DNA of 64,000 nt from Neorhizobium alkalisoli (lineage in GTDB: Bacteria > Pseudomonadota > Alphaproteobacteria > Rhizobiales > Rhizobiaceae). The position numbers were made by a program, and so were the translations under genes. Below the pieces are notes generated by a model. The model was not told the DNA's origin, did not search any database, and saw only the letters and a program-made list of their open reading frames with translations. Positions 7,755-17,223 of this stretch are shown piece by piece (position 1 is the first letter of the stretch; each line of letters starts with the position of its first letter). The stretch spans positions 1 through 64,000 of the forward strand of contig NZ_PVBN01000001.1 of the NCBI RefSeq assembly GCF_002968635.1. The letters are read 5' to 3'.

Positions 7755-9317
7755 ATGCATATCAATATCGTATCGAACCGTGCAGGTAATGGGGACCAGT
7801 CACGGCAAGCATTTGATTCAGTTTGCTCTCAGGCGGCAGGGGAAACATCAGAAATGAAGCATGATGCTCTTTTCGAGCGATTCAGCACGCGTTTGAAGGC
7901 ACAAGTCGGTCAGGACGTTTATGCAAGTTGGTTTGGGCGTTTGAAGCTGCATTCGGTCTCGAAGAGCGTCGTTCGGCTGACGGTGCCGACGACCTTTCTG
8001 AAGTCCTGGATCAACAATCGATATCTCGATCTCATCACCTCCATCTTTCAGGCGGAAGACGCGGAAATCCTGAAGGTGGAAATCCTGGTGCGCAGCGCAA
8101 GCCGCAACACCCGCGTCCCGGTAGCGGGAGAAGAGCGCGCGCCCTCGGCGGAGCCGGCTCCCACCCAGTCCTTCCAGCGTCCGCAGATGCCGCGCGAAAT
8201 CGGCAAAATTGCAACTTTTCCGACACCGACGGCTTCGGCTCGTCCGGCGCAGACCCCAAGCCCGCTGTTCGGCTCGCCGCTCGATAGCCGCTTTACCTTC
8301 GAAACCTTCGTGGAAGGCGCATCGAACCGCGTCGCGTTGGCTGCGGCGAAAACCATCGCCGAAGCCGGCGCCGGTGCGGTCCGCTTCAATCCGCTCTTCA
8401 TTCATTCCGGCGTCGGTCTCGGCAAGACCCATCTCCTGCAGGCGATCGCCAATGCTGCAGTCTGCAGCGAGCGGATGCCGCGTGTCGTCTACCTGACGGC
8501 GGAATATTTCATGTGGCGCTTTGCGACCGCCATTCGCGACAACGATGCCTTGACGCTCAAGGATTCGCTGCGCAACATCGACCTCCTGATCATCGACGAC
8601 ATGCAGTTCCTGCAGGGCAAGATGATCCAGAACGAATTCTGCCATCTGCTCAATATGCTGCTCGACAGCGCAAAGCAGGTGGTGGTCGCCGCCGACCGTG
8701 CTCCGTGGGAGCTGGAATCGCTCGACCCGCGGGTCCGTTCGCGTTTGCAGGGTGGCGTGGCGATCGAAGTCGAGGCGCCGGACTACGAGATGCGTCTCGA
8801 AATGCTGAAGCAACGGCTGGCCGTCGCCCGCCAGGACGATCCGTCGCTCGACATTCCGGTGGAAATCCTCTCCCATGTCGCACGCAACGTCGCAAACAGC
8901 GGCCGTGAACTGGAAGGCGCATTCAACCAGCTGATCTTCCGCCGCTCTTTCGAGCCGTCGCTGTCGATCGAGCGCGTGGATGAGTTGTTGGCTCATCTGG
9001 TCGGTGCCGGCGAAGCCAAGCGTGTCCGCATCGAGGACATCCAGCGCATCGTCGCGCGCCACTATAATGTCTCGCGTCAGGAACTGGTGTCGAACCGCCG
9101 AACGCGGGTGATCGTGAAGCCGCGTCAGGTGGCCATGTATCTTTCGAAAACCCTGACACCGCGCTCGTTCCCGGAGATCGGGCGCCGGTTTGGCGGCCGG
9201 GATCATACCACGGTGCTCCATGCCGTTCGGAAGATCGAGGAATTGATCTCAGGCGATACCAAGTTGAGCCACGAGGTCGAGCTCTTGAAGCGGCTGATCA
9301 ACGAAAACAACGCCTGA
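7755..9317 (+). CDS. dnaA: Chromosomal replication initiator protein DnaA
   Basis: 520 residues from the ATG at 7755. The alternative ATG at 7854 ([10 protein letters not shown], 487 residues) has AGGGGA upstream and starts right at domain I, so the true start is open. Domain I ([10 protein letters not shown]) is followed by a variable linker (about 120-180) and the AAA+ domain. Walker A is GVGLGKT near 219-226 and Walker B is LLIIDDMQF. Domain IV carries the DNA-binding signature [16 protein letters not shown]. It opens the replication origin and acts as a transcription factor. As in other rhizobia, dnaN does not follow. Two further GANTC sites (7815, 7879) lie in the 5' end of the frame. 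Confidence 0.97.
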   Translation: MHINIVSNRAGNGDQSRQAFDSVCSQAAGETSEMKHDALFERFSTRLKAQVGQDVYASWFGRLKLHSVSKSVVRLTVPTTFLKSWINNRYLDLITSIFQAEDAEILKVEILVRSASRNTRVPVAGEERAPSAEPAPTQSFQRPQMPREIGKIATFPTPTASARPAQTPSPLFGSPLDSRFTFETFVEGASNRVALAAAKTIAEAGAGAVRFNPLFIHSGVGLGKTHLLQAIANAAVCSERMPRVVYLTAEYFMWRFATAIRDNDALTLKDSLRNIDLLIIDDMQFLQGKMIQNEFCHLLNMLLDSAKQVVVAADRAPWELESLDPRVRSRLQGGVAIEVEAPDYEMRLEMLKQRLAVARQDDPSLDIPVEILSHVARNVANSGRELEGAFNQLIFRRSFEPSLSIERVDELLAHLVGAGEAKRVRIEDIQRIVARHYNVSRQELVSNRRTRVIVKPRQVAMYLSKTLTPRSFPEIGRRFGGRDHTTVLHAVRKIEELISGDTKLSHEVELLKRLINENNA

Positions 9318-9321
9318 GGTC

Positions 9322-9936
9322 ATGTTTCTTCTGTCCGTCGCAACGATATGGGCCTTGGCGTGCATCACGCCAGGGCCTAACACGTTGCTCGTGATGCGTT
9401 ACGCTTTGACCGCGCCGAGGCGGGTGCCGATCGTCGCGGCGACGGGCACCATCACCGGCACCTTCTGCTGGGGCCTCGCCGGCTGGCTTGGCATCAATGT
9501 TCTGTTTCAGACCGCTCCATTCGCCTATCTGGCTCTGAAGATCGTCGGCGGGCTTTATCTTGTCTGGCTGGGGGCAAAGATTTTTCTGGATGCCCGGAAG
9601 GCGAGGCAGGCAACAGATCTCGCGCAACGGGTCGATGTGCCGTTGAAGACTGCTTACCGAATGGGATTGGCGACCAATCTCGCCAATCCGAAATCGGCGC
9701 TTTTCGTCGCAAGCCTTTTTGCGGCGACCATGCCGGCCGGAACACCTTTCTTTTATGGTCTGGGCGCAATTGCGGTCATGCTCGTCGTCTCGACCGTCTA
9801 CTATGCTTGCCTGATCGGTCTCATAACCCACCCGACGACCGCGGCCGGTTACCTGAAGGCCAAAAAGAAGATAGATGTCGGTGTCGGCCTGATCTTCGTG
9901 GGCTTCGGCACGAGGCTCTTGTTGTCGCAGCGATAG
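9322..9936 (+). CDS. LysE/RhtB-family amino acid exporter
   Basis: 204 residues with about six hydrophobic segments. The LysE-family signature ITPGPNTLLVMRYAL sits in the first helix (about 15-29), and GGLYLVWLGAKIF and MGLATNLANPKSALFVASLF follow. The family exports amino acids or derivatives across the inner membrane; the substrate cannot be predicted. It starts 4 bases after the dnaA stop and 11 bases before the methyltransferase gene, so it may be translated from the dnaA transcript. Confidence 0.85.
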   Translation: MFLLSVATIWALACITPGPNTLLVMRYALTAPRRVPIVAATGTITGTFCWGLAGWLGINVLFQTAPFAYLALKIVGGLYLVWLGAKIFLDARKARQATDLAQRVDVPLKTAYRMGLATNLANPKSALFVASLFAATMPAGTPFFYGLGAIAVMLVVSTVYYACLIGLITHPTTAAGYLKAKKKIDVGVGLIFVGFGTRLLLSQR

Positions 9937-9947
9937 GACAAACGCAG

Positions 9948-10538
9948 ATGCAGGGCGATCCGACCTCCACGTTTTATGCCGAAAATGCCGAGGCATATGC
10001 GGGACGCCTGACCGAGCCGAGCAGGCGGCAGCTGGACCTGTTCCTTGCGAAGCTCCGAGCCGGTGCGGATATTCTCGAACTCGGCTGCGGCAATGGGCGC
10101 GACAGCGCCGAGATGATCAAACGTGGCTTCCACGCCACGCCAACGGATGGCACTCCGGAAATGGCTGAAGAAGCGGCAAAGCGCCTCGGCGTGCCGGTGT
10201 CAGTGCTGCGTTTCGAAGATATCGATGCGGTCGAAGCCTTCGACGGGATATGGGCAAATGCCTGCCTGCTGCATGTCCCTCGCGCGAAACTCGGCGGCAT
10301 TCTCGAAAGGATCCGCCTCGCGCTCCGACCGGGAGGCTTGTTTTACGCGAGCTTCAAGGCCGGCGAGGCAGAGGGCCATGACAGCCTCGGCCGCTTCTAC
10401 AATTATCCGTCCAAGGGGTGGTTGAAGGAACTCTATGAGAGCTTGTCCTGGACCTCGATCGAGATCGCCGAGGAGCATGGCACTGCCTATGACAAGCGGC
10501 CGACCGATTGGCTTCATGTATTGGCAGCAAGACGGTAG
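9948..10538 (+). CDS. Class I SAM-dependent methyltransferase, substrate unknown
   Basis: 196 residues. The SAM-binding motif ILELGCGNGRDSAEMIKRG is about 45 residues in. The acidic motif follows (VLRFEDIDAVEAFDGIWANA), then a family-typical segment LRPGGLFYASFKAGEAEG. It looks like a small-molecule methyltransferase of the Methyltransf_11/25 type. The start at 9948 follows the exporter stop by 11 bases. It converges on hemW with a 10-base gap. Confidence 0.75.
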   Translation: MQGDPTSTFYAENAEAYAGRLTEPSRRQLDLFLAKLRAGADILELGCGNGRDSAEMIKRGFHATPTDGTPEMAEEAAKRLGVPVSVLRFEDIDAVEAFDGIWANACLLHVPRAKLGGILERIRLALRPGGLFYASFKAGEAEGHDSLGRFYNYPSKGWLKELYESLSWTSIEIAEEHGTAYDKRPTDWLHVLAARR

Positions 10539-10548
10539 TTTTCGGGTG

Positions 10549-11829
10549 TCAGCAGGCCAGATCGGCTACCACGGCGTCGAGGATCAGCATTCCCGATGGC
10601 GTGCAGCGTAGCCGCGAATTGCCGAGCCGTTCGATAAAACCGTGCTCCAGAAGTCGTTCCTCGCGCACCGGATCGGGATCGCGGCCGGAAAGCTGCTGCC
10701 AGCGCGCGAGATCGACACCCTCGCGGAGTCGAAGACCCATCAGCAGCAGTTCGTCGGCCTGCTCTTCGAAGCCAAGAACCTCCTGATCCAGCATGCCGTG
10801 CCCTTGGCTCTCGACGAGATCGAGCCAGCTTTCCGGGCGCCGCTCCGTGGCGGTGGCTATCTTCTGGTTCCCCCGACTAAGCCTGCCATGCGCACCGGGG
10901 CCGATGCCGGCATAATCGCCATAACGCCAGTAGGTCAGGTTATGGCGGCTTTCGGCGCCCGGCCGGGCGTGGTTGGAGACTTCGTAGGCAGGCATGCCAT
11001 TCCTTGCCATGATCTCCTGCGTCGCTTCATAGAGCGTGGCCGATTGATCTTCGTCCGGCACGATCAGTTTGCCCGCCTTGTGGAGCCCGTAGAAAGGCGT
11101 GCCTTCCTCGATCGTGAGCTGGTAGAGCGACAGATGATCGACGGCGTAGGAAATTGCTTCGTTGAGCTCTGTTTCCCACGCCTCGACCGTCTGTTTTGGT
11201 CGCGCATAAATGAGATCGAAACTCATGCGCGGAAAGATCTCGCGAGCGAGGCGGATCGCCTTCAGCGCATCGGCGACGTCGTGCAGCCGTCCGAGGAATT
11301 TCAGATCCGCGTCGTTCAGCGCCTGGACGCCGAGCGATACGCGATTGACGCCGGCACTCCGGTACCCGCGGAAGCGGGTCGCCTCGACGCTCGACGGGTT
11401 GGCCTCCATGGTAATCTCGATGCCATCGGGCATGTGCCAGTGTCTGGCGATCCCGTCCAGGATGGCCGAAACGGTGGCCGGATCCATCAGCGAGGGTGTG
11501 CCGCCGCCCAGGAAGACGCTGGTTACGGTTTTCGGGCCGCTCATCGCCCGCATCGCCTCCATTTCTTTCAGGAAGGCGGCGGTGAAGCGCGGCTGGTCCA
11601 CCGGCTTATGGCGTACATGGCTGTTGAAGTCGCAATAGGGACACTTGGCCGCGCAGAAGGGCCAATGCACATAGACACCGAACCCCGGTTCGCCCGTGTC
11701 AGGCAAAAGTGCATCGGAAAGAAGGGAGACGGAAGGGGTCAGCTCAAGCCTCCAGGCAGGTTTCGACGAAGCGCTTGAAGGCGCGGGCGCGGTGAGACAG
11801 CGCCTCCGGCTCGCCGGGCTGCCAGCCAT
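10549..11829 (-). CDS. hemW: Heme chaperone HemW (radical SAM, formerly oxygen-independent coproporphyrinogen III oxidase-like)
   Basis: The radical-SAM motif CAAKCPYC follows VYVHWPF, and [29 protein letters not shown] and the C-terminal HemN domain are present. HemW lacks the extra N-terminal part of true HemN and delivers heme rather than oxidising coproporphyrinogen. The start is uncertain. The ATG at 11829 gives 426 residues but overlaps rdgB by 86 bases and adds about 30 residues without family resemblance. A CTG at 11742 (with GGAGG upstream) or a TTG at 11706 would fit the family length better. It lies downstream of rdgB on the same strand. Confidence 0.9.
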   Translation of the reverse strand: MAGSPASRRRCLTAPAPSSASSKPAWRLELTPSVSLLSDALLPDTGEPGFGVYVHWPFCAAKCPYCDFNSHVRHKPVDQPRFTAAFLKEMEAMRAMSGPKTVTSVFLGGGTPSLMDPATVSAILDGIARHWHMPDGIEITMEANPSSVEATRFRGYRSAGVNRVSLGVQALNDADLKFLGRLHDVADALKAIRLAREIFPRMSFDLIYARPKQTVEAWETELNEAISYAVDHLSLYQLTIEEGTPFYGLHKAGKLIVPDEDQSATLYEATQEIMARNGMPAYEVSNHARPGAESRHNLTYWRYGDYAGIGPGAHGRLSRGNQKIATATERRPESWLDLVESQGHGMLDQEVLGFEEQADELLLMGLRLREGVDLARWQQLSGRDPDPVREERLLEHGFIERLGNSRLRCTPSGMLILDAVVADLAC

Positions 11830-12388
11830 GTTTCTGTTCGCTGCTCATTTCCCCGAAGGTGATGTCATAGCCTTGCGGCTGAAATACGGGATCATAGCCG
11901 AAACCCTGGGTTCCGCGCGGCGGCCACACGACCGCGCCTTCCACTTCGCCGCGGAAAAATTCCGTATGGCCGTCGGGCCAGGCAAGGCAGAGCACGCTGA
12001 CAAAGCGGCTGGAGCGTTGCTCGGCCGTCCTCGCACTGCGTTCTTCCAGCGCCTTTTCGACCTTCTCCATCGCCATCTGGAAATCGCGGGTGCCGTCCTC
12101 ACGCTCCGCCCAGTTGGCGGTATAGACGCCGGGCGCCCCATCCAACGCGTCGATCACCAGGCCGGAATCGTCGGATAGCGCCGGCAGGCCGGATGCCTTG
12201 GCCGAGGCAAGCGCCTTGATCGCAGCATTCTCTTCGAAAGTCGTGCCCGTCTCGTCCGGCTCGGCAAATTCCAGCTCGGCTGCCGATTTCGCCGAAAAGC
12301 CCAGCGGGCCGATCAGCTCGGCGATCTCGCGGATTTTCCCGGCGTTATGGCTGGCGACGACGATGGTCTTGGTATCGAGCTTGCGCAT
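11744..12388 (-). CDS. rdgB: XTP/dITP diphosphatase (RdgB/HAM1)
   Basis: 214 residues. It hydrolyses non-canonical purine triphosphates (dITP, XTP) to keep them out of DNA. The N terminus has [13 protein letters not shown] (substrate-binding), then [24 protein letters not shown], and [10 protein letters not shown] toward the C terminus, all hallmark HAM1 segments. The ATG at 12388 ([10 protein letters not shown]) is preferred to an ATG 14 codons upstream inside the preceding gene. It begins 8 bases after the VOC gene stop and is followed by hemW. Confidence 0.95.
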   Translation of the reverse strand: MRKLDTKTIVVASHNAGKIREIAELIGPLGFSAKSAAELEFAEPDETGTTFEENAAIKALASAKASGLPALSDDSGLVIDALDGAPGVYTANWAEREDGTRDFQMAMEKVEKALEERSARTAEQRSSRFVSVLCLAWPDGHTEFFRGEVEGAVVWPPRGTQGFGYDPVFQPQGYDITFGEMSSEQKHGWQPGEPEALSHRARAFKRFVETCLEA

Positions 12389-12396
12389 CAAAATTC

Positions 12397-12804
12397 CTAT
12401 TCGATATTCCACAGCTTCGGCTCGGCGCATTCCAGACTATTGCCCGCCGGATCGCGGAAATAGATCGAGCGGGCGCCGTTCGGCCAGTGAAAGTCGCTTT
12501 CGATTGTTATGCCTGCCTTGTTCAGCTTTTCCCGGAGCCTGTCAATCGCCTCGCCGCTGACGCGGAAACAGGCATGGCCGGATCCGGTGGTGCCGTGCGG
12601 CGGCACCGGCAGCGCATCCCGGGACGGCGGCTTCACCGTCTCGGCTGGATTGAAGATCAACAGGATCCCGGGACCACAGCGGAAGAAGACGTGCCGGTTG
12701 CCGGCACGCAAGACCTTTTCAAGGCCCAGAACGCCGCCGTAGAAAGCTTCGGCGGCGTCGAGATCATCGGCATAGAGCGCGGTTTCGAGAATGCCTTCGA
12801 TCAA
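12397..12804 (-). CDS. VOC-family (glyoxalase/bleomycin-resistance type) protein
   Basis: 135 residues with the paired beta-alpha-beta-beta-beta layout of vicinal-oxygen-chelate proteins: [23 protein letters not shown] at the start and [17 protein letters not shown] at the end. The Glu of LECAEP is a usual metal ligand position. The substrate is unknown. It sits 16 bases after rph and 8 bases before rdgB, in a likely rph-VOC-rdgB-hemW operon. Confidence 0.82.
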   Translation of the reverse strand: MIEGILETALYADDLDAAEAFYGGVLGLEKVLRAGNRHVFFRCGPGILLIFNPAETVKPPSRDALPVPPHGTTGSGHACFRVSGEAIDRLREKLNKAGITIESDFHWPNGARSIYFRDPAGNSLECAEPKLWNIE

Positions 12805-12820
12805 CGCGCTCTCCCTTTCG

Positions 12821-13537
12821 TCAGGCGATCGCCTGCTTCTGCAGCGCCACCAGCTCCTGCGTCCCGGCCTGGGCGAGCGAGAGCAGCTTCAGGAATTCTT
12901 CCTGGCTGAACGGCGCGCCTTCCGCCGTTCCCTGAACTTCGACAATGCCGCCGGCGCCGGTCATCACGAAATTCGCGTCCGTTTCGGCGGCGGAATCCTC
13001 GAGATAATCGAGGTCGATGACCGGCTGGGTGGCGAAGATCCCGCAGGAAATTGCCGCCACATGATCCTTCAGCACCTTCTCGACCTTGATCATCGAGCGA
13101 GCTTCCATCCACTTCAAACAGTCGTAAAGCGCCACCCAGCCGCCGGTGATCGACGCCGTGCGCGTGCCGCCGTCGGCCTGGATAACGTCGCAGTCGACGG
13201 TGATCTGCCGCTCGCCGAGTGCTTCGAGATCGATGACGGCGCGAAGGGAGCGGCCGATCAGGCGCTGGATCTCCTGCGTACGTCCGCCCTGCTTGCCGGC
13301 CGCCGCTTCCCGCTTCATGCGCTCGCCCGTGGCGCGCGGCAGCATGCCGTATTCGGCAGTCACCCAACCCTTGCCGGAATTGCGCAGCCATGGCGGCGTC
13401 TTTTCCTCAAGGCTCGCCGTGCACAGCACATGCGTATCGCCGAACTTGACGAGGCAGGAGCCTTCCGCATGCTTGGAAAAATTGCGCTCGAACGAGACCT
13501 TGCGCATCTGGTTTGTCTGTCTGCCTGAAGGCCTCAT
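12821..13537 (-). CDS. rph: Ribonuclease PH
   Basis: 238 residues, a phosphorolytic 3'-5' exoribonuclease that trims tRNA 3' ends. Features: [17 protein letters not shown] at the N terminus, [14 protein letters not shown], the phosphate-binding [39 protein letters not shown], and [18 protein letters not shown] in the second half. The length is standard. It is the first gene of the minus-strand operon and is divergent from hrcA. Confidence 0.96.
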   Translation of the reverse strand: MRPSGRQTNQMRKVSFERNFSKHAEGSCLVKFGDTHVLCTASLEEKTPPWLRNSGKGWVTAEYGMLPRATGERMKREAAAGKQGGRTQEIQRLIGRSLRAVIDLEALGERQITVDCDVIQADGGTRTASITGGWVALYDCLKWMEARSMIKVEKVLKDHVAAISCGIFATQPVIDLDYLEDSAAETDANFVMTGAGGIVEVQGTAEGAPFSQEEFLKLLSLAQAGTQELVALQKQAIA

Positions 13538-13668
13538 GCTTCACTCCTGAATTACGTTGGCGTCTTCTAAGACTCCAGCCGCGCTTTTGCAAAGGAAAAC
13601 CCCGGCCGTTTGCGGGATGCGTCACGGCAGGAACAATTATTTCCAATTTGCGCCGGCCGGGGGAATGA

Positions 13669-13674
13669 CTATAT
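13669..13674 (+). promoter_or_regulatory. hrcA: Possible -10 element upstream of hrcA
   Basis: CTATAT, the form of -10 favoured by rhizobial sigma-70 promoters, lies 36 bases before the hrcA start. A TTTGCG about 16 bases upstream is a weak -35. No CIRCE repeat is present in the 172-bp rph-hrcA gap. Confidence 0.3.
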
Positions 13675-13709
13675 TTCCCTTGGAGATCAACGGCACGGTG
13701 AAGGATTAG

Positions 13710-14789
13710 ATGGGTTTTTCTGGACCGACGGGTAGAGATGGCGGGTCTGTTCTCGATGACCGTTCGCGGGAAATATTCCGTCGCATCGTCGAAAGCTATC
13801 TCGAAACGGGCGAGGCGCTCGGTTCGCGAAATCTTTCGCGTCTCCTGCCCATGTCGCTCTCGCCGGCCTCCGTACGTAATGTCATGAGTGATCTGGAGGA
13901 GCTCGGCCTCATCTATTCGCCGCACGTCAGCGCCGGCCGTCTGCCGACGCAAACAGGCCTCCGTTTCTTTGTCGACGCCTTCATGCAGGTGGGAAACCTC
14001 TCGGAAGAGGAGCGCGCCGCAATCGACCGGCAGGTTCGTCGTGCCGATCGCGATCAGCCGATGGAAAGCCTGATGGCGGAAGCAAGCCTGATGCTTTCCG
14101 GCGTGTCGCGTGGCGCCGGGCTCGTCATCACGACCAAGAGCGACCCGGTTCTCAAGCATGTGGAATTTATCCGCCTGGAGCCGACAAAGGCGCTTGCGGT
14201 GCTGGTCGGCGACCATAACCAGGTCGAAAACCGCATCATCGAATTGCCGGCAGGCGTCACGTCCTCGCAATTGGTGGAGGCAGCAAATTTTCTGAATGCC
14301 CACCTGACAGGTCAGACCCTTCCGGAACTGCGCAATCAGCTTACCAAGCTGAAGGACGCGGTGCAGGGTGAGCTTTACGCCCTTTCCCAGGATCTGGTCG
14401 AGCGGGGGCTGGCCGTCTGGTCGGGCGACAGCGAGGAAGGCAAACCGAGCCAGCTTATCGTCCGCGGCCGCGCCAACCTCCTTCAGGGCCTCGACGAGAC
14501 GGCTGATCTCGACCGGCTGCGGCTTCTCTTCGATGATCTCGAAAAGAAGGACAGCCTGATCGAAATCCTGGAGCTTGCCGAAAGGGGACCGGGCGTTCGC
14601 ATCTTCATCGGGTCCGAAAACAAGCTGTTCTCGCTCTCCGGCTCGTCCTTGATCGTCGCACCCTATCGCGATGGCGAGGACCGTATCGTCGGAGCCGTCG
14701 GGGTTATCGGGCCGACCCGCCTCAATTATTCCCGCATCGTGCCAATGGTGGATTATACCGCCCAGCTTCTGGCAAGGCTGTCACGCTGA
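13710..14789 (+). CDS. hrcA: Heat-inducible transcription repressor HrcA
   Basis: 359 residues. The N-terminal winged helix has SREIFRRIVESYLETGEALGS followed by SPASVRNVMSDLEELGLI, the HrcA hallmark. GLIYSPHVSAGRLPTQTGLR comes next, and the C-terminal domain is full length. HrcA represses groESL by binding CIRCE. No CIRCE is seen before hrcA or grpE here, so its targets lie elsewhere. grpE follows 117 bases downstream, the usual alphaproteobacterial arrangement. Confidence 0.95.
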   Translation: MGFSGPTGRDGGSVLDDRSREIFRRIVESYLETGEALGSRNLSRLLPMSLSPASVRNVMSDLEELGLIYSPHVSAGRLPTQTGLRFFVDAFMQVGNLSEEERAAIDRQVRRADRDQPMESLMAEASLMLSGVSRGAGLVITTKSDPVLKHVEFIRLEPTKALAVLVGDHNQVENRIIELPAGVTSSQLVEAANFLNAHLTGQTLPELRNQLTKLKDAVQGELYALSQDLVERGLAVWSGDSEEGKPSQLIVRGRANLLQGLDETADLDRLRLLFDDLEKKDSLIEILELAERGPGVRIFIGSENKLFSLSGSSLIVAPYRDGEDRIVGAVGVIGPTRLNYSRIVPMVDYTAQLLARLSR

Positions 14790-14906
14790 AACCGGCTGTA
14801 TGGGGGCCCAAGTTTCCCGGCGAGCCTTGATTTTTCCACTTTAAACCTCGATATCGGGCACAAATCCAAAGCCATACATCCTAGTGAAGAATAACCGGAG
14901 ACCGTC

Positions 14907-15527
14907 ATGACCGACGAAACCAAGAAGCACGGACCTGACGCAACTGCCGCCGAGAACACGGCGGAAGCCGTGGCGTCTGCGCTCTATGACGCGGCCAATC
15001 AGGACGCCGAAGCACCGGCCGCCGCCGAGCCCGACCCCATCGAGGTTTTGAGGGCGGAGAACAATGAATTGCGCGATCGCTTCCTGCGCCTCGCCGCCGA
15101 AATGGACAATCTGCGTCGCCGCACCGACCGCGATGTCAAGGATGCCAAGTCCTATGCCGTGGCTGGTTTTGCGCGCGACATGCTCGCCGTTTCCGACAAT
15201 CTGCGCCGTGCATTGGATGCCGTCCCGACGGAAATGCGCGCGGCCGCCGACGCGGCGCTGACGACGCTGCTTGAAGGTGTCGAACTGACGGAGCGTTCCA
15301 TGCTCTCGGCGCTCGAGCGTCACGGCATCAAGAAGATCGATGCGGAAGGCCAGAAATTCGACCCGCACTTCCACCAGGCCATGTTTGAAATTCCGAACGC
15401 CGCTGTACCGAACAACACGGTCGTTCAGGTCGTCCAGGCGGGCTACACGATTGGAGAGCGCGTGTTGCGTCCGGCCATGGTCGGTGTTGCCAAGGGCGGC
15501 CCGAAATCCGAAGCCACGGCCGCGTAG
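14907..15527 (+). CDS. grpE: Nucleotide exchange factor GrpE
   Basis: 206 residues. It is the nucleotide exchange factor for DnaK. An acidic disordered N terminus (1-45) precedes a long coiled coil (about 45-100: [20 protein letters not shown]). The beta domain has [20 protein letters not shown] and a C-terminal [19 protein letters not shown], the family signature. A strong terminator follows at 15561-15585. Confidence 0.95.
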   Translation: MTDETKKHGPDATAAENTAEAVASALYDAANQDAEAPAAAEPDPIEVLRAENNELRDRFLRLAAEMDNLRRRTDRDVKDAKSYAVAGFARDMLAVSDNLRRALDAVPTEMRAAADAALTTLLEGVELTERSMLSALERHGIKKIDAEGQKFDPHFHQAMFEIPNAAVPNNTVVQVVQAGYTIGERVLRPAMVGVAKGGPKSEATAA

Positions 15528-15560
15528 CAGGCGGGCGAAAAGAACGCCTGAGAAGTTTGG

Positions 15561-15585
15561 AGGCGGGCGGTTTCGCCCGCCTTTC
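15561..15585 (+). terminator. Rho-independent terminator after grpE
   Basis: AGGCGGGCG-GTTT-CGCCCGCCT is a perfect 9-bp GC-rich stem with a 4-base loop followed by TT, 33 bases after the grpE stop. Confidence 0.8.
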
Positions 15586-15668
15586 CACAGTGTCGGACGC
15601 CACGGTTGAGCGTCCTGATGACGGACGATATCAGGATACGCCAAGGCGGTTGCAGCCCGCATGACTTG

Positions 15669-15700
15669 CCGATCCTCAGGATCGGTTATAAAAATATAAC
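15669..15700. promoter_or_regulatory. Two adjacent palindromes, likely ArsR-family operator
   Basis: CCGATCCT-C-AGGATCGG (15669-15685) is a perfect 8-bp repeat. It shares its last base with GTTATA-AAAA-TATAAC (15685-15700), a perfect 6-bp repeat that ends on the base before the GTG start of the ArsR gene. AT-rich dyads of this size at the start of their own gene are typical ArsR autoregulatory operators. Binding here would block transcription or translation start. Confidence 0.55.
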
Positions 15701-16024
15701 GTGTCAGCCGATTCGGATATCGATGCCGTTTTCAAAGCTCTCGCCCATCCTCGGCGAAGGCTGATTCTCGACCGGCTGAAGGACCGCCCGCAAACCACCG
15801 GATGGCTCTGCGAAACCTTCTCCGACATGGATCGCTGTACGGTGATGCAGCATCTGAAGGTTCTGGAGGAGGCCGATCTGGTGATCGTGAGAAGGGAAGG
15901 GCGCGAACGCTGGAATTACCTCAACGCGCTCCCCATCAAGGCAATCCAGGATCGGTGGATTGGCGATTATGCCGCTCACGCCGTTGGCCTGCTGGGCCGG
16001 CTTCAGGCGGACCTGAAGGATTGA
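15701..16024 (+). CDS. ArsR-family transcriptional regulator
   Basis: 107 residues from a GTG at 15701. It contains FKALAHPRRRLILDRLKDRP and, in the recognition helix, RCTVMQHLKVLEEADLVIVRREG, a standard ArsR winged helix-turn-helix. The C terminus (WIGDYAAHAVGLLGRLQADLK) resembles ArsR proteins that sit beside SRPBCC/AHSA1 genes, but no such gene adjoins here. No Cys-x-Cys metal site is present, so metal sensing is unlikely. The upstream dyads suggest autoregulation. Confidence 0.82.
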   Translation: MSADSDIDAVFKALAHPRRRLILDRLKDRPQTTGWLCETFSDMDRCTVMQHLKVLEEADLVIVRREGRERWNYLNALPIKAIQDRWIGDYAAHAVGLLGRLQADLKD

Positions 16025-16038
16025 GGATCGAAGCAAAT

Positions 16039-16068
16039 CTGCCCGGCGCTCTATCTGAGGCCGGGCAG
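16039..16068. terminator. Hairpin between convergent ArsR gene and ptsN
   Basis: CTGCCCGGC and GCCGGGCAG form a perfect 9-bp stem with a 12-base loop, 14 bases after the ArsR stop. There is no clear T run, so it may act only as an RNA 3'-end stabiliser or a weak bidirectional terminator. Confidence 0.5.
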
Positions 16069-16103
16069 CTTCGTTCGTCCCCACAAAAATCGGCGAACTT
16101 TCC

Positions 16104-16568
16104 TCAGGCGGCGTGGTTTGCCTGTTCTTCATTCAGGAAAGCATAGATGGCGGTGGCGGAGTCCGTCTTGCGAAGCTTTGCCACCAGTTCCTGATCTCTG
16201 AGAACGCGCGCAATTCGAGACAGTGCTTTCAGGTGATCGGCGCCAGCGCCTTCGGGAGCAAGCAGCAGGAACACGAGATCCACCGGCTCGTCGTCCAGCG
16301 CCTCGAAGTCGACCGGGCTCTCAAGGCGCGCGAAAATGCCTTTGATCGACGAAATGCTGTTGAGCTTGCCGTGCGGAATGGCGATCCCATGCCCGACGCC
16401 GGTGGAACCGAGCCGCTCGCGCTGCAGGATGATGTCGAAGATTTCCCGCTCGCCGACGCCGGTGAGCTTGGAAGCCTTGGCCGCCAGTTCCTGCAGGAGT
16501 TGCTTTTTGGAATTCACTTTCAAGGCAGGGATAATCGCATCTTGCTGCAGCAAATCTGCCAATGCCAT
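16104..16568 (-). CDS. ptsN: Nitrogen-regulatory PTS EIIA component (EIIA-Ntr)
   Basis: 154 residues, the final phosphate acceptor of the PTS-Ntr phosphorelay that links nitrogen and carbon status to potassium and stress control. The phosphorylated His is His66 in GHGIAIPHGK. The ATG at 16568 (MALADLLQQD) starts at the domain border; an earlier in-frame ATG would extend the protein into the hpf gene and is rejected. It is the last gene of lptCAB-rpoN-hpf-ptsN, the conserved rpoN neighbourhood of proteobacteria. Confidence 0.95.
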   Translation of the reverse strand: MALADLLQQDAIIPALKVNSKKQLLQELAAKASKLTGVGEREIFDIILQRERLGSTGVGHGIAIPHGKLNSISSIKGIFARLESPVDFEALDDEPVDLVFLLLAPEGAGADHLKALSRIARVLRDQELVAKLRKTDSATAIYAFLNEEQANHAA

Positions 16569-16647
16569 TCTAGTCATCCTTTGTGCCGCAAGAGCTCCCG
16601 CTCCAGGCGAGGGGAAGCGCCGCTTCCGACGCTCTCCCCAAGATTGT

Positions 16648-17223
16648 TCAGTTCTTGATATTGGTGGAATCGATCCAGCCAATATTGCCGTCGTTGCGGC
16701 GGTACACGATATTCAACTCTTCCTTGCCCGGGCTGCGGAACAGCAGCACAGGCTCGTCGGTCATGTCCAGCGCCATCACGGCGGTTGCGACCGACATCGT
16801 CTTCAAAGGTTTTGAGCTTTCCGCGACGATGGTCGGCGCAAAATCCTCAGGCACTTCGTCTGCTTCATCCGGTACGCGGTCCATGACCGTATATGCGACT
16901 TCGGCATGGCCATTCAGGTGGTTGCCGGCGTGATGATCCTTGAGGCGCCTCTTGTAGCGACGCAGCCGCTTCTCAATCCGCGCAGCCGCGGCATCGAAAC
17001 TGCCCTGTGGGTCATTTGCCTCTCCTGCCGCATGCAATACGATCCCGGTGTCGAGATGCACCTTGCAGTCGGCCGAAAAACGCGAGCCGGATTTTTCTAC
17101 GATGACTTGGCTCGAATATCCCCCGTCGAAATATTTCGTAACCGCCTCACCGATCTGTTCCTCGATCCGTAGGCGGAACGAGTCGCCAATTTCCATATGC
17201 TTACCGGATACACGGACACCCAT
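16648..17223 (-). CDS. hpf: Ribosome hibernation-promoting factor, long form
   Basis: 191 residues: an N-terminal S30AE domain (MGVRVSGKHMEIGDSFRLRI to about 100), a linker, and a C-terminal dimerisation domain (about 130-190: PVLLFRSPGKEELNIVYRRN). This is the long form that dimerises 70S ribosomes in stationary phase. AAGGAA lies 8 bases before the ATG. It sits between rpoN and ptsN, as usual, but 325 bases downstream of rpoN, so it may have its own promoter. Confidence 0.94.
   Translation of the reverse strand: MGVRVSGKHMEIGDSFRLRIEEQIGEAVTKYFDGGYSSQVIVEKSGSRFSADCKVHLDTGIVLHAAGEANDPQGSFDAAAARIEKRLRRYKRRLKDHHAGNHLNGHAEVAYTVMDRVPDEADEVPEDFAPTIVAESSKPLKTMSVATAVMALDMTDEPVLLFRSPGKEELNIVYRRNDGNIGWIDSTNIKN

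Noticed and set aside
13551-13709. CIRCE element before hrcA
   Set aside because: No TTAGCACTC-N9-GAGTGCTAA-like repeat is present in the gap.
16569-16682. N-terminal extension of PtsN by 38 residues
   Set aside because: It overlaps the end of hpf, is Arg/Pro/Ser-rich and is absent from the family; MALADLLQQD is the usual start.
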